A DNA stretch of 64,000 nucleotides from Leptospira neocaledonica. GTDB lineage: Bacteria > Spirochaetota > Leptospiria > Leptospirales > Leptospiraceae. The stretch is taken from assembly GCF_002812205.1 (NCBI RefSeq), contig NZ_NPEA01000002.1:248001-312000 (forward strand), written 5' to 3'. Numbering within the stretch: the first letter of the stretch is position 1; each line of letters starts with the position of its first letter. Under the pieces are notes generated by a model. The model worked only from the letters and a program-made list of their open reading frames with translations. It was not told where the DNA came from and made no database searches. Made by a program: the position numbers and the translations under genes. Below, piece by piece: positions 7,565 through 17,493 of the stretch.

Positions 7565-8137
7565 TTTAAGGGCATACGTTTTCCTTTTTTTTCGAACTCA
7601 TCTTCAAAGGCATTTGGCCTCTCTCGAATTCTAGTCTTCTTCCTTTTACTTTTTTCATTCTCCTTCTCCACATTTGGCCAAGGTGAAAATCCTTCCAAAC
7701 AAGGACCTTCTGACCCTGATATTCTGTTTAGGATCGCCGAAGAAGCATATAAGGACCGTCGCTTTTACAAGGCAGCGGAAAGTCTTCGGAACTTCCTGGT
7801 TCTCTATCCGGGAAATTCTAAAAAAAACAGGGTGCTTAGCCTTCTCAAAGATTGTTTTCTGAAGTTGGATCGTCCTGAGAAAGCTTTAGAAGTCAGTCTG
7901 GACCTTTATAAAATGGAACCAACAGGTGAATTCGGGTTAGAATCCTACTTGGAAGCCGGGCGCCTACTGGCCAAGATGGGAGAAATCGACCAGGCGAAGC
8001 AGATTTTCTCCTCTATTTGCAGACAATCTTACTCCAGAGCAATGGCAGAAAAAGCCGCCCTGGAATTTTCCGGTATCGATCTACTTTCGGATGGGGAAGA
8101 ATCTTCTCCGGAAGGGGAATCTTGTCGCGAAAAATAA
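7547..8137 (+). CDS. Exported TPR-like protein (YbgF/CpoB-type repeats)
   Basis: An N-terminal hydrophobic segment (ILVFFLLLFSFSFSTFGQG) is a signal peptide. The following ~130 residues contain two or three helical hairpins with TPR spacing (ILFRIAEEAYKDRRFYKAAESL, then CFLKLDRPEKALEVSLDLYK, then LEAGRLLAKMGEIDQAKQIF). TPR lipoproteins and periplasmic proteins of this kind scaffold envelope complexes. The start is problematic: the frame opens at 7544 and its only standard start codon is TTG at 7547, with GGTAGG five bases upstream, and this TTG lies in the arm of the 16-bp inverted repeat. The next gene also contains a TPR-like unit. The partner is unknown. Confidence 0.75.
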   Translation: MFSGFYFKGIRFPFFSNSSSKAFGLSRILVFFLLLFSFSFSTFGQGENPSKQGPSDPDILFRIAEEAYKDRRFYKAAESLRNFLVLYPGNSKKNRVLSLLKDCFLKLDRPEKALEVSLDLYKMEPTGEFGLESYLEAGRLLAKMGEIDQAKQIFSSICRQSYSRAMAEKAALEFSGIDLLSDGEESSPEGESCREK

Positions 8138-8233
8138 GGAAAACCTCGGATTTCGGTCCGAATTCCCTGATTGTGAGCCGATACTAGTTTATAGTTGAAT
8201 TCCCACGGAAGAAATTTTTAATCTCTGGTAAGT

Positions 8234-9451
8234 ATGTCCAACGGCTTCTTTCAAATCGTGAATTACCCGAAAGGGTCCTATGTCATCGTCGAAGGCAAGA
8301 AAGAAGCTCATAATTTCTTCATCATCCGACAAGGCAAGGTCAGGGTCACCCGCGAAAACCAAGTAGTAGGCGAGGATCCGAACCAACTTTTGGGCCCGGG
8401 AGATTTTTTCGGAGTGGTTGCTGCGATGAGCCAGCACGCTCAGATCGAATCTGCGATTGCTTTAACTGATGTTTCCTTAATTCAGGTTAGCTATGATCAG
8501 TTCGGAACCCTGATCCAAAAAAATACTCCGGTAGCGATGAAGATCATTCGCTACTTCTCCATGAAACTCAGACAGTTCGACTCTACGATCACTCGTCTGT
8601 CTTTCCGTACCGCAGTAGAAGAAGATCCGAACCAGTTATTCGCGATCGGTGAGTATTACTTTAATCAAAAGAACACTCTTCACGCTGCTTACGCTTTCCA
8701 AAAATATCTGCAATATCTTCCGAATGGTCAATTTGCCACTCAGGCAAAACTGAAGTTACAGACTGTTAACCAACCGGTTGCTCCTCCTCCGATCGATTAT
8801 ACAAAGTTTAACCGTTCTTATGGCGATAACGAGATGATCTTTTGCGAGCACGAACCGGGTAGAGAATTGTATATCATCCAACATGGACGGGTTAAGATCA
8901 CTAAGATCGTGGATTCTAACGAAGTACTTCTCGCAGTTTTGCAAAGTGGGGACATTTTCGGAGAAATGGCGCTCTTAGATAATAAACCTAGATCTGCTTC
9001 TGCAATCGCTTGGGGTGAAGTGCAGTTGCTTGCGATTAACAAGGCAAACTTCGAAGGAATGGTTAAGGCTCAGCCTCAATTAGCGACTAGGCTGATTACT
9101 CTTCTTTCGGAAAGGATCTGGACCGCTTACAAACAGCTTGCTAACTTGTTAATTTCAGATCCTCAAGGAAGGGTGGCAGATACATTACTCACTCTTGTGG
9201 AGAAAAACAGGGTCAAAGTTATTCCTAAGTCCACCTACAATTTTGAGATCGGTACCAAAGATTTGATCAAGATGGTGGGATTGACTTATCCTAAGGATGA
9301 GAATCTTGTCCTGGATTTGATCTCTAAAAACAAATTTATCAAATTGGATCAGGGAAAAATTTCCTGCACGGATCTTGTAGAATTGGAAAAATTAGTACAA
9401 GCATTCCGCAAAAAATCCCAGATCGACGCTAAGATTAAAAAGCGTGCCTAG
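8234..9451 (+). CDS. Crp/Fnr-like regulator with two cyclic-nucleotide-binding domains
   Basis: The order is a cNMP-binding fold (~residues 5-125), a TPR-like hairpin (~140-180, FAIGEYYFNQKNTLHAAYAF), a second cNMP-binding fold (~190-310), and a Crp-type winged helix (~315-395). The second domain has a good phosphate-binding cassette (FGEMALLDNKPRSASA, with the Arg), so it could bind a cyclic nucleotide. The first lacks the Arg and is probably structural. Two sensor domains before one winged helix is an uncommon arrangement, similar to some spirochaetal and bacteriovorax proteins. The gene appears monocistronic, ending at a small hairpin shared with convergent gmd. DNA binding is inferred from the C-terminal domain. 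Confidence 0.85.
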   Translation: MSNGFFQIVNYPKGSYVIVEGKKEAHNFFIIRQGKVRVTRENQVVGEDPNQLLGPGDFFGVVAAMSQHAQIESAIALTDVSLIQVSYDQFGTLIQKNTPVAMKIIRYFSMKLRQFDSTITRLSFRTAVEEDPNQLFAIGEYYFNQKNTLHAAYAFQKYLQYLPNGQFATQAKLKLQTVNQPVAPPPIDYTKFNRSYGDNEMIFCEHEPGRELYIIQHGRVKITKIVDSNEVLLAVLQSGDIFGEMALLDNKPRSASAIAWGEVQLLAINKANFEGMVKAQPQLATRLITLLSERIWTAYKQLANLLISDPQGRVADTLLTLVEKNRVKVIPKSTYNFEIGTKDLIKMVGLTYPKDENLVLDLISKNKFIKLDQGKISCTDLVELEKLVQAFRKKSQIDAKIKKRA

Positions 9452-9460
9452 TACTTTCGA

Positions 9461-9482
9461 GACTCGCTTGTAGTAAGCGGTC
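9461..9482. terminator. Weak bidirectional hairpin between convergent genes
   Basis: GAC-CGCTT / AAGCG-GTC with a one-base bulge and a GTAGT loop, between the cNMP regulator and gmd stops. There is no T-tract, so this is a modest call. Confidence 0.35.
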
Positions 9483-9483
9483 C

Positions 9484-10506
9484 TTAGATATTGATCCCGT
9501 AAGCCTTACAATCCGCCTTGATCATTATCTCTACTAGTTCTTTGAACTTGACCTTCGGTTCCCAACCAAGTTTTGCTTTTGCCTTAGCAGGATCTCCGAT
9601 CAGAAGATCCACTTCGGTTGGTCTGTAAAAAGAAGGATTTACTTCGATCAAAAGTTTTCCGTCCTTCTTATTATAACCCTTCTCTTGGTCTCCTTTTCCT
9701 TTCCATTCTACTTGAATGTCCAGATGTCTGAAGGATTCTTCTATAAATTCTCTGACTGTATGTGTTTCGTTGGTTGCTACGACATAATCGTCCGGTTCTG
9801 ATTGTTGCAGCATCATCCACATCATGTTTACATAATCAGGTGCGTATCCCCAGTCTCTTTTTGCGTCTATGTTCCCTAAATGAATAGGCCCGCCTTTTCC
9901 GGAAACGAGTCCTGCGACTCCCAGGGTGATCTTTCTGGTTACGAAACCTTCTCCCCTTCTTGGAGATTCATGGTTGAATAAAATTCCGTTAGAAGCATGT
10001 AATCCAAATGCTTCTCTATAATTTACTACTGCCCAGTATGCGTATAATTTTGCGACTGCATAAGGTGATCTTGGATAGAATGGAGTTTTTTCATCCTGAG
10101 GAACTGCCTGCACTTTTCCATATAATTCGGAAGTAGAAGCTTGGTAGAATCTGGACTTCACTCCTGTTTGTTTGATCGCATCTAAAATTCTTAAAGTTCC
10201 GACTGCATCCACTTCTGCAGTGTATTCAGGAACTTCAAAAGATACTCCTACGTGAGATTGAGCGGCTAGATTGTAAATTTCATCCGGTTGGACTTTTTCC
10301 AAAACCCTGTTTAGGTTACTGGAATCGGTTAAGTCTCCATAATGTAGAAAAAGGTGAGGATTTCCTCTTAGATGTTCGATCCGATCCCGGTTTAAGGAAC
10401 TGGTTCTACGAACGATCCCGTGTACTTCGTATTTTTTTTCCAAAAGAAGTTCGGTAAGATAGGATCCATCCTGTCCAGTGATCCCTGTAATAAGCGCCTT
10501 TTTCAT
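9484..10506 (-). CDS. gmd: GDP-mannose 4,6-dehydratase
   Basis: Converts GDP-mannose to GDP-4-keto-6-deoxymannose, the precursor of GDP-fucose, GDP-rhamnose and related sugars for surface polysaccharide. It is an extended short-chain dehydrogenase: the NADP loop [10 protein letters not shown] at residues 8-17, the catalytic TSELYGK, and [14 protein letters not shown] with the Tyr-x3-Lys pair. [19 protein letters not shown] and the [10 protein letters not shown] segment are diagnostic for Gmd. The length (340) is normal. The MATE gene follows the same strand upstream after 100 bases, so co-transcription is uncertain. No other nucleotide-sugar genes are nearby, so the end product is unknown. 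Confidence 0.96.
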   Translation of the reverse strand: MKKALITGITGQDGSYLTELLLEKKYEVHGIVRRTSSLNRDRIEHLRGNPHLFLHYGDLTDSSNLNRVLEKVQPDEIYNLAAQSHVGVSFEVPEYTAEVDAVGTLRILDAIKQTGVKSRFYQASTSELYGKVQAVPQDEKTPFYPRSPYAVAKLYAYWAVVNYREAFGLHASNGILFNHESPRRGEGFVTRKITLGVAGLVSGKGGPIHLGNIDAKRDWGYAPDYVNMMWMMLQQSEPDDYVVATNETHTVREFIEESFRHLDIQVEWKGKGDQEKGYNKKDGKLLIEVNPSFYRPTEVDLLIGDPAKAKAKLGWEPKVKFKELVEIMIKADCKAYGINI

Positions 10507-10606
10507 TCTGGAACCAAAAACCCCGGCTTTGTTATTGGGGCAAGAAGGATTAGATTACAAAACTGGCCTGAAATTCCACCTTTTGTGGGACTTTCAACAA
10601 GCAGGC

Positions 10607-12004
10607 TTAAACTATCCCTTTCACCCAATTTTTCTTTCTAAATTCGTAGATGAAAATTAAGGAAAGTGATGCGATCCAAACGAAAATGGCTGCCCATAGC
10701 CCAAGAGTTCCACCTTTCCATACGATCCCGAAAAGATAAGACAAAGGAAGCATTACTGCGTAGGTTAGAAGAATATAGATCCTAAAGACATAGTTCTGCA
10801 AACCGGCTCCTCTTAAGGCGGCACCGATCACCATATGATACGCATCTCCGATCTGTATGACTCCTAATAATAGAAGTACTGGATAACATTCTTCCACTAA
10901 GGCCTGGTCTCTGGTCATCGCATACACGATTGTTTTTCCTAGGAAGATAAAACATAAACCTATGAATCCCATTACGTGCGCGGAAATGAATGCGGAGCGA
11001 AATGCGGAATGATATGCCAGTTTGTATTTTTTAGCTCCCATTGCTTGTCCTAGGATCGTAGTAGCTGCTACTCCGAATGCGTATCCAGGCAAGAATGCAA
11101 AACTTAAGGTAGAAAATAGGACATTGGAAGCTGCAACTGCAAGTACTGAGATAAATCCTTGGATCTTAGAGAAGATTACAAATGCAACATTGACTAATCC
11201 TTCTTCGAAACCTGGAGGGATTCCTACTTTGAAAATTTCTATTATATGTTCTTTGCTTGGTAGAAGGTTCACTCCTTCGAAATATTTTCCTAGTTTATAA
11301 TAAAAAAAGAATATAGGAAATACTAATAGCCCTGCAAATCCAGATATAGAAGATGCAAGTCCTGCACCTCCGATTCCCATAGGAGAAAACCCTAGGTTAC
11401 CATAGATAAATATCCAATTTAAGATTATGTTTGCAATAGTGGTTACCGCCATAGAAACAAAACCTGCCTTGGTTAATCCAAGACCATCCATGAATCCTCT
11501 GAAACAAAACCCTAAAAAATAAAATCCGCTGCCTATAAATCTAAAATATAAATATTTGGTTCCGAGTGCATTGACGGTTTTTTCGGGTCCGATCCAAAAC
11601 ATGATCCATTCTGAAAACCAAGGACCGGATATTGATAAAATACATCCTAAAAATATGGAAAGATAAAGTGTAGAAACTCCTACCTTTCCGATCTCGGATC
11701 TTTTACCTTCTCCAAATCTTCTCGCGACTATGATCTGCACTCCCATTGAAAATCCGATGAGGAATGCAACGAGAGTGTAATAACAGGTTCCGCCTATACC
11801 TATTGCCGCAATTGCATTTTGGCCTAAATATCCAACCATAACAGTGTCCGTAATCCAAACCAAAGATTGGCTAAGCATTCCGAAAACAACAGGCAGCGCT
11901 AAAGAAAGGATTTTAACGTTTAATCTGCTTGGACGATAGAGTCTGAGTATTTTTTTATATAAATGATCCAAGTAGTTTCCAGCTTTGAGAGGAGGGTTGT
12001 GCAA
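10607..12004 (-). CDS. MATE family efflux transporter
   Basis: A 465-residue protein with about 12 membrane helices in the two-fold MATE arrangement. The first half opens with ILSLALPVVFGMLSQSLVWITDTVMVGYLG, the family hallmark; the second repeat begins near residue 240. MATE proteins exchange Na+ or H+ for drugs or metabolites; the substrate is not predictable. The only start upstream of the first helix with sensible spacing is TTG at 12004, preceded by a GGA-and-A-rich run. It is divergent from the deaminase-like gene at 12080, with a perfect 14-bp palindrome between them. Confidence 0.92.
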   Translation of the reverse strand: MHNPPLKAGNYLDHLYKKILRLYRPSRLNVKILSLALPVVFGMLSQSLVWITDTVMVGYLGQNAIAAIGIGGTCYYTLVAFLIGFSMGVQIIVARRFGEGKRSEIGKVGVSTLYLSIFLGCILSISGPWFSEWIMFWIGPEKTVNALGTKYLYFRFIGSGFYFLGFCFRGFMDGLGLTKAGFVSMAVTTIANIILNWIFIYGNLGFSPMGIGGAGLASSISGFAGLLVFPIFFFYYKLGKYFEGVNLLPSKEHIIEIFKVGIPPGFEEGLVNVAFVIFSKIQGFISVLAVAASNVLFSTLSFAFLPGYAFGVAATTILGQAMGAKKYKLAYHSAFRSAFISAHVMGFIGLCFIFLGKTIVYAMTRDQALVEECYPVLLLLGVIQIGDAYHMVIGAALRGAGLQNYVFRIYILLTYAVMLPLSYLFGIVWKGGTLGLWAAIFVWIASLSLIFIYEFRKKNWVKGIV

Positions 12005-12033
12005 ACAACTTTTTTTCCATGAAAAACGGTTTA

Positions 12034-12047
12034 TCTCGTTAACGAGA
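12034..12047. promoter_or_regulatory. Perfect 14-bp palindrome, candidate operator
   Basis: TCTCGTTAACGAGA is fully self-complementary and lies in the 75-base gap between the divergent MATE and deaminase-like genes. A dyad of this length without loop is more like a dimeric repressor site than an RNA hairpin. Confidence 0.45.
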
Positions 12048-12079
12048 GAGTTAAGGTGACGTAAAGCGTAGAAGAATAC

Positions 12080-13411
12080 ATGGATTCGAATCTAGGATTT
12101 GCAGATCTTCATAATCATCTATACGGCAGTCTCAAACCTGAACTTCTTAGGCAGATGGGATTAAACAATCCTTCTCCTAGATGGGAAATTTTTACAAAAC
12201 CTTTCCAAGAACTTTATGGAAGGTCCATCAACACAGGAACTTTCTTCGAAGATTATAAATCTTTGGAAGATTTTAAAAAGATCTATTTATTCAATCACCA
12301 AGGTCCTTTTCCTGAATTCCAAGCAAAGTTCAATCTGATCATTGCACTTTCTAAATTCGATCCTCAAGAGATCAAATTTGTATCTAAACATATCACCAAG
12401 GATCAATACGAAGAAGGTGTTGTCTTCGGAGAATATCGTATCATGTATTCTCCACTCGATACTTACGAAGGTATTTATTCTAAAACTTTAGCTGCTTGCG
12501 AAGGTTTCGAAGAAGCAGAATCCGAACTTTTAGGAAAGGTTGGATCTCGTTTGGTAGTCTCCTTACATAGAGATGGAGAGTTTTTTAAAGAATACGAAAT
12601 GTTAAAAGAGATGATGGAAAAAAATTCCCTCATTAAAAAGTATCTAGTCGGATTAGATTTTTGTTATATTGAAGAAGGTTTTCCGCCCAAAGGTAAAAGG
12701 GAATTTTTAAAAGAAATACAAAAAGATAATCTTGCGGAACCTTCTACTGCGCTTACAGTTCTCTATCATGTAGGAGAATCTTTTTTGGATAAAACTCTTC
12801 TCTCTGCATCTCGCTGGGTATTGGAGGCAGCAGAATGGGGGGCACATAGGCTCGGGCATGCGATCGCAGTAGGTTTGGATCCGAATGCATATCTTGGAAA
12901 AAAAGTTTTAGAGCCTGTATCAGAAAGAGAAGACACGCTCAAATTCCAATTAGATCATTGGGATGAAATTTCTAAATACGGAGAATTACCTGCTAAAAAA
13001 AGATTGGAATCAGAATTGGATTCGATCCGACATAAGGAGAAGGTAGAAATTTCCGTTACTGAAAACCTGGTCTCTGAAACAAAGGCATTTCAAGAGTATT
13101 GTATGGATCGGATCAAAAATACGAATGCGATCATAGAGTCCTGTCCTAGTTCCAATGAATATATTGGAATGGTGAAAGATAAGGCTCATCATCCTTTAGT
13201 CAGATTCGCTCATAATGATCTGAAATTTACCATTTCCACTGATGATCCTGGAATTTTCGGGACCAATATTAAAGAAGAATATGATAAGGCCCAAAGTTTA
13301 GGACTGGATACTGAATATTTGGAAAAGATCAGAAAGAACTCTTTTCAATATACATCTGAAATTCTTTCCGGAAGGATAGAATCCGAACAAGGAGCAATTC
13401 TCGAAAGATGA
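12080..13411 (+). CDS. Adenosine-deaminase-like amidohydrolase
   Basis: A member of the adenosine/AMP deaminase superfamily, metal-dependent hydrolases acting on purine rings. Landmarks are DLHNHLYGS at residues 9-17 (metal ligands His-11, His-13), [15 protein letters not shown] with the catalytic-site His, IIESCPSSN, and STDDPGIF with the metal/catalytic Asp pair. At 443 residues it is about 100 longer than a typical Add, mostly by an N-terminal helical part, so it may be a relative with another substrate rather than true adenosine deaminase. It overlaps the next gene by four bases (ATGA) and probably starts the transcript that continues into trkH and trkA. Confidence 0.85.
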   Translation: MDSNLGFADLHNHLYGSLKPELLRQMGLNNPSPRWEIFTKPFQELYGRSINTGTFFEDYKSLEDFKKIYLFNHQGPFPEFQAKFNLIIALSKFDPQEIKFVSKHITKDQYEEGVVFGEYRIMYSPLDTYEGIYSKTLAACEGFEEAESELLGKVGSRLVVSLHRDGEFFKEYEMLKEMMEKNSLIKKYLVGLDFCYIEEGFPPKGKREFLKEIQKDNLAEPSTALTVLYHVGESFLDKTLLSASRWVLEAAEWGAHRLGHAIAVGLDPNAYLGKKVLEPVSEREDTLKFQLDHWDEISKYGELPAKKRLESELDSIRHKEKVEISVTENLVSETKAFQEYCMDRIKNTNAIIESCPSSNEYIGMVKDKAHHPLVRFAHNDLKFTISTDDPGIFGTNIKEEYDKAQSLGLDTEYLEKIRKNSFQYTSEILSGRIESEQGAILER

Positions 13412-14181
13412 GATCTTTTTATAGATTAAACAAGTTAATTGCTCTTTGTATTATCTTGGCGTTTTCTTTTTCGGCGTTTCCCCAGAATCAAAGTGATTTC
13501 TCTGATCCGTACGATTATAATTTAAGAAATTATAAAGATGAAAAATCTTCAGACGGATTTAAAGAATATTCTCTTCCTCCGAAAATGGATAAGCCGATTT
13601 TGGTGAATCCTCGAAATGTGCAGATTCCTTTTCAAACAGGTTTGCCTACTTCTTCAGGAAGCCAAGGGACCAGGAGAACAACAAATCCGGTCCAGGGAAG
13701 GGCCGATGATGGACTCTTCAATCCAGTTACTGGAGAAGTGAATACGGAAGCTTTGCAAAGACAGCAAGAGCAAGCAAGAGATCGCAAAAGAAAATTGGAA
13801 GAATTCGGGAGCGATCCTCAACCTTATACCGAATCCAGACTTCGCCGTTTTTCGATTATATTTTTTATGACACTTCCAATCGCCGCAGGTGTAGCATACG
13901 GTTCTTTGTCCGCTGTAAATCCAGGTTATCAAAAAACATTCGAAGGAGGATGGATCGTATTCGGTGTGGCTTCTACTCTAGCTTTAGCTAATGCTTGGTT
14001 GGATTTGAGAGATTATGATCGTATGAAGTTGGAAAACCAACCGCAAAGTCCTACTCCGAATCCGACTGTGCCAGATAAACTTTCTGAAACGATTCACCCC
14101 AAAATGATCCCAGGATACGGATTATATTCCAGAAATTTCGAATATAGAATGGAATTCGAAATTTTCGGCACTCGTTTCTGA
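13408..14181 (+). CDS. Hypothetical exported membrane-anchored protein
   Basis: No family recognised. It has an N-terminal signal peptide ([17 protein letters not shown]), about 125 polar, low-complexity residues, then two hydrophobic segments ([20 protein letters not shown] and [17 protein letters not shown]) around residues 148-195, and a short polar tail. Its ATG overlaps the stop of the deaminase-like gene (ATGA), and trkH starts six bases after its stop, so it sits inside this operon. A link to potassium transport or turgor sensing is possible from context only. Confidence 0.65.
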   Translation: MRSFYRLNKLIALCIILAFSFSAFPQNQSDFSDPYDYNLRNYKDEKSSDGFKEYSLPPKMDKPILVNPRNVQIPFQTGLPTSSGSQGTRRTTNPVQGRADDGLFNPVTGEVNTEALQRQQEQARDRKRKLEEFGSDPQPYTESRLRRFSIIFFMTLPIAAGVAYGSLSAVNPGYQKTFEGGWIVFGVASTLALANAWLDLRDYDRMKLENQPQSPTPNPTVPDKLSETIHPKMIPGYGLYSRNFEYRMEFEIFGTRF

Positions 14182-14187
14182 TAGAAC

Positions 14188-15990
14188 ATGAGTCCTCTTT
14201 TAGATCCCAACTTACGGACAAAATTAGTTTCCGATTGGGGAGGGATTTCAGTTTTATTTGAAGAGAATATCAAACCGATCTTAAGATTTATATTCGGAGT
14301 TTTAGGAGTTATTTCTCTTTTTATACTGATCTTTTTATACGGATTTTATTATCCTCCGGAATGGATCCACTCGCTTCGTTTGATTACTGTGACCATAGTT
14401 TGGTATTTAGTAATTTACGAATTCTTAAGTTTTCTATTCACATTAACTCAATATCGTATTTATTTAAAACTGCATAAGATAGAAACATTTGTAGTTTTAC
14501 TAGTGATCTTACAATTTTTCTTTGAGGAAAAAATAGAATCCATTCTTTCCCAACAAAGAACAGAAGAAGTTGTACTTTTGTTTTTATCGTTAAGCCAATT
14601 GACTTTGGCATTCGGAGGGTTTGCACATTTTCTAAGAAGAGCTAGACTTTCTCTCGGAAAAATTTCCCCTTCTCTTGTGATGACCGGAAGTTTTGCGATC
14701 CTTATCCTCTTGGGAACTGCTGCGTTATGCCTTCCTAGGGCAGAAGCAAGGCCGATCCAATTGGTGGACCTTTTTTTTACAGCGGTGAGTGCCGTATGCG
14801 TGACCGGTCTTAGTACGATCGATATTTCTCAAGACCTGACTGGAACGGGACAAGTGATTTTAATGGTGCTTGTCCAACTAGGCGGTTTGGGACTGATGAC
14901 TCTGACAGTATTCTTTGCTTTGGTTTTAGAAGGACAGGTTTCCGTTACTGAAAAACTGATCGTCAAAGATCTATTTAGCCAGGAATCCATAGGAAGAGCA
15001 GGTTCCATCTTAAAACAAGTAGCTTACCAAACATTCGCTATAGAAGCTATAGGTTCCGTTTTTCTATACGTAACATTTCCCAAGGAGTTAGGATTTTCTC
15101 AGAAAGAACTTATCTTTCAATCCGTCTTTCATTCTATAACAGGATTTTGTAATGCAGGTTTCGCTCTTTTCCCTAGAGGACTCGCAGAGCCATATTTTAA
15201 GGAATCTTATACATTTCTTTCTACATTGATGATTTTGATCATATTCGGTGGCTTAGGTTTTCCTACTGTAAATCAGCTCCTAAAGAAGATCAGATTCGAC
15301 GGGGAATCGTTTAGGCATCGTTTTTCCTTGGGCTCTAAACTGATATTGATCACCACATTATTCTTATTATTTTTTGGTTGGATATCCTACTGGGTCTTAG
15401 AAAGAAATTTTAGTTTGAAAGATTTGAACTGGTATGACCAGGCATTTCATTCTTTATTCTATTCTGTAACAACAAGGACTGCAGGATTTAATACTTTGGA
15501 CATTTCTTCTATGGGGATTCCTATGGTGTTCGTAAGTTTATTTCTGATGTGGGTGGGCGCTTCTCCTAATTCTACCGGTGGAGGGATTAAAACTTCTACA
15601 TTGGCGCTCGCGGTTTTGCAGTTTTATCAATTCTTTACAGGAAAGGAAAGAGTGGATGTTTTCGGGAGAACAGTCGCTGAAAATTCTCTTTCGAGAGCAT
15701 CTGTCGCAATAGTACTTTCTATGTTTATAATATTCTTGGGGATCTTATTTTTGATCTGTTTCGAGAAACCTTTGCCTTTCTTGGATATTTGTTACGAAGT
15801 TGTCTCCGCCTACGGGACAACAGGTCTTTCTAGGGGGATTACTTCTAAATTTGAGACTCCTGGAAAATTACTTTTATGTTTTGTAATGTTTGTGGGAAGG
15901 GTTGGAGTGTTGACAGTGTTATTGGCTTTTGTACCGAAACGAAAACCGAGAAGATACTGGTATCCTGAAGAATATGTTGTGGTCGGTTAA
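14188..15990 (+). CDS. TrkH/KtrB-family potassium uptake channel subunit
   Basis: The membrane pore of a Trk/Ktr potassium uptake system. Four pore-loop repeats can be seen, with filter-type motifs such as AVCVTGLSTID, TGFCNAGFALFP, TRTAGFNTLDI and AYGTTGLSRG, plus STGGGIKTST. This TrkH/KtrB signature spans residues ~160-600. The N-terminal ~155 residues carry four or five extra membrane helices, making it 600 residues against 440-480 for most KtrB/TrkH. The trkA gene starts 12 bases downstream and encodes the matching RCK regulator. Confidence 0.93.
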   Translation: MSPLLDPNLRTKLVSDWGGISVLFEENIKPILRFIFGVLGVISLFILIFLYGFYYPPEWIHSLRLITVTIVWYLVIYEFLSFLFTLTQYRIYLKLHKIETFVVLLVILQFFFEEKIESILSQQRTEEVVLLFLSLSQLTLAFGGFAHFLRRARLSLGKISPSLVMTGSFAILILLGTAALCLPRAEARPIQLVDLFFTAVSAVCVTGLSTIDISQDLTGTGQVILMVLVQLGGLGLMTLTVFFALVLEGQVSVTEKLIVKDLFSQESIGRAGSILKQVAYQTFAIEAIGSVFLYVTFPKELGFSQKELIFQSVFHSITGFCNAGFALFPRGLAEPYFKESYTFLSTLMILIIFGGLGFPTVNQLLKKIRFDGESFRHRFSLGSKLILITTLFLLFFGWISYWVLERNFSLKDLNWYDQAFHSLFYSVTTRTAGFNTLDISSMGIPMVFVSLFLMWVGASPNSTGGGIKTSTLALAVLQFYQFFTGKERVDVFGRTVAENSLSRASVAIVLSMFIIFLGILFLICFEKPLPFLDICYEVVSAYGTTGLSRGITSKFETPGKLLLCFVMFVGRVGVLTVLLAFVPKRKPRRYWYPEEYVVVG

Positions 15991-16002
15991 AGGAAGGTTC
16001 GA

Positions 16003-16692
16003 ATGAGAAAGAAAAGGATCGCAGTTATTGGCCTCGGAGATTTCGGAATCGAACTCGTAAAAAGACTTTATGAAGACGGACAAGAAGTCACTGCAATCGA
16101 TCAGGACAAAAACAAGATAGATCGTATCAGAGAATTTTCCACTTATTGTGTGGCGATCGATTCCACAGATGAATCGGAATTGAAAGAACATGGTTTGGAC
16201 GAAATGGACGCCGTAGTTTTAGCGATCGGAGATAATTTCGAAAATCTGATCGTGACAGCGGATGCTTTAAAAAAGATAGGAGCAATTAATATATTCGCTC
16301 GTTACCAATCCGATCTGAATAAAAGAGTTTTGCAGATGTTGGGAATCGAGAGCTTATTTAATCCTGAAGAACAAGCTGCCCAGTCTATGGCGGAACAACT
16401 TGCAAACAGCAGCGTAAAAGGTGTAACCTTACTCGGGCAGGATTATAGAATTTTAGAAACAGTCGTCCCTAAACATATGCAAGGTAAAACAGTCCAAGGA
16501 GCCAAACTGAGAGAAGATTGGAACTTAAATCTGATCACAGTCAAAAGACCGAAAAAAACCAGGAGAAAATCGGATCGAAAGGATGAAGAGGTTTTGGGAA
16601 TTCCTTCTCCGAATCTTGTATTGTCCGAAGGGGATATTTTAGTTCTATTCGGTAAAAGTGAAGATCTGGAACAAATGATCGGAAAACGTTAA
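16003..16692 (+). CDS. Trk/Ktr potassium uptake regulatory subunit (RCK domain protein)
   Basis: A cytoplasmic gating ring subunit. The RCK_N domain (residues ~1-130) has the Rossmann loop GLGDFGIELVKRL near residue 11 and the acidic end of beta-2 (AIDQD) for NAD or ATP/ADP. RCK_C (~140-229) ends with VLSEGDILVLFGKSEDLEQM. The 229-residue length fits KtrA-type one-ring-unit proteins. Between the two, a short basic insert (KRPKKTRRKSDRKDEE) is unusual. It pairs with the TrkH gene just upstream. Confidence 0.93.
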   Translation: MRKKRIAVIGLGDFGIELVKRLYEDGQEVTAIDQDKNKIDRIREFSTYCVAIDSTDESELKEHGLDEMDAVVLAIGDNFENLIVTADALKKIGAINIFARYQSDLNKRVLQMLGIESLFNPEEQAAQSMAEQLANSSVKGVTLLGQDYRILETVVPKHMQGKTVQGAKLREDWNLNLITVKRPKKTRRKSDRKDEEVLGIPSPNLVLSEGDILVLFGKSEDLEQMIGKR

Positions 16693-16794
16693 AAAGTTTC
16701 ATAAAACTTTTCAGCAAAACCATCGAATTTTAAATGAAAACGATCCGATTTGGGAGTAAAATCGAATTCGGTCCGGTCGAAAGAATATAATGCC

Positions 16795-17493
16795 ATGAGA
16801 GTTTTGATCCTTTTGCTATTATTAGGATGCAATTTTTGCTCCCCTCTCCAGGTAAAATCCCAGGTAGAGGTAGAAAGATCAGATCATATCCGCTACTACG
16901 AAAAAACATATGCATTCCTTCCCTTTTTTGGCCAAGCGCCTCCCATTATTATCCGTGAAAATGAAGACTTGATCCGCGAAAAATTTGCGGAGAAGGGCTA
17001 CAAAGAAGTGGATATATCCAGAGCCGATCAATTAGTACATTACGATATATTAATTTTCCCAAGAGGAAGTGTAATCGATCGTAAAACAGACTTAGGCGCA
17101 TTTGGTGGATGGACTAGCGCAAGAGGGATGAGATACCACTCTTACGGTGGTACTTCCAGCAGATTAGCGGCGGTACCTATTTTAGGAAGTGTAGGAGGAT
17201 ATTCTCCTTTTGCATTTATGGGAAATTTCGGTAATTCTAGGATCTCCGGCGCTAGTCCATATTACGAAAACTTTTATGATGTGATCTTCAAACTAGTGAT
17301 CTATGATGGAAAACGTTATAGAGGTCTTCCTTCCAGCGTACTTTTAAAAGCAAACGTGGAAGGAGAAGGTAGGTCCGGACCGATGTTCGATGTGATCCCT
17401 TATTTGATCACCGGCTTTTTTAAATCATTTCCTAATTTCGTAGGAGAAAAACACGAAGTTATCTCCGAAGAAGAAGTTTGGAGAGGGCATTGA
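16795..17493 (+). CDS. Lipoprotein, DUF4136-like
   Basis: From the ATG at 16795 the protein begins MRVLILLLLLGCNFC, a lipoprotein signal with Cys at about residue 12. The frame is open to 16750 but the extra residues precede the signal and are rejected. After the lipobox, the pattern DHIRYYEKTYAFLPF ... LIREKFAEKGYKEVD...ADQLVHYDILIF recalls the DUF4136 family of small lipoproteins; the middle is Gly/Ser/Tyr-rich. The stop is directly abutted by the stop of the convergent aldo/keto reductase. Function unknown. Confidence 0.7.
   Translation: MRVLILLLLLGCNFCSPLQVKSQVEVERSDHIRYYEKTYAFLPFFGQAPPIIIRENEDLIREKFAEKGYKEVDISRADQLVHYDILIFPRGSVIDRKTDLGAFGGWTSARGMRYHSYGGTSSRLAAVPILGSVGGYSPFAFMGNFGNSRISGASPYYENFYDVIFKLVIYDGKRYRGLPSSVLLKANVEGEGRSGPMFDVIPYLITGFFKSFPNFVGEKHEVISEEEVWRGH

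Noticed and set aside
8146..8161. TCGGA...TCCGA hairpin after the TPR gene as a terminator
   Set aside because: Only five pairs and no T-run; too weak to report.
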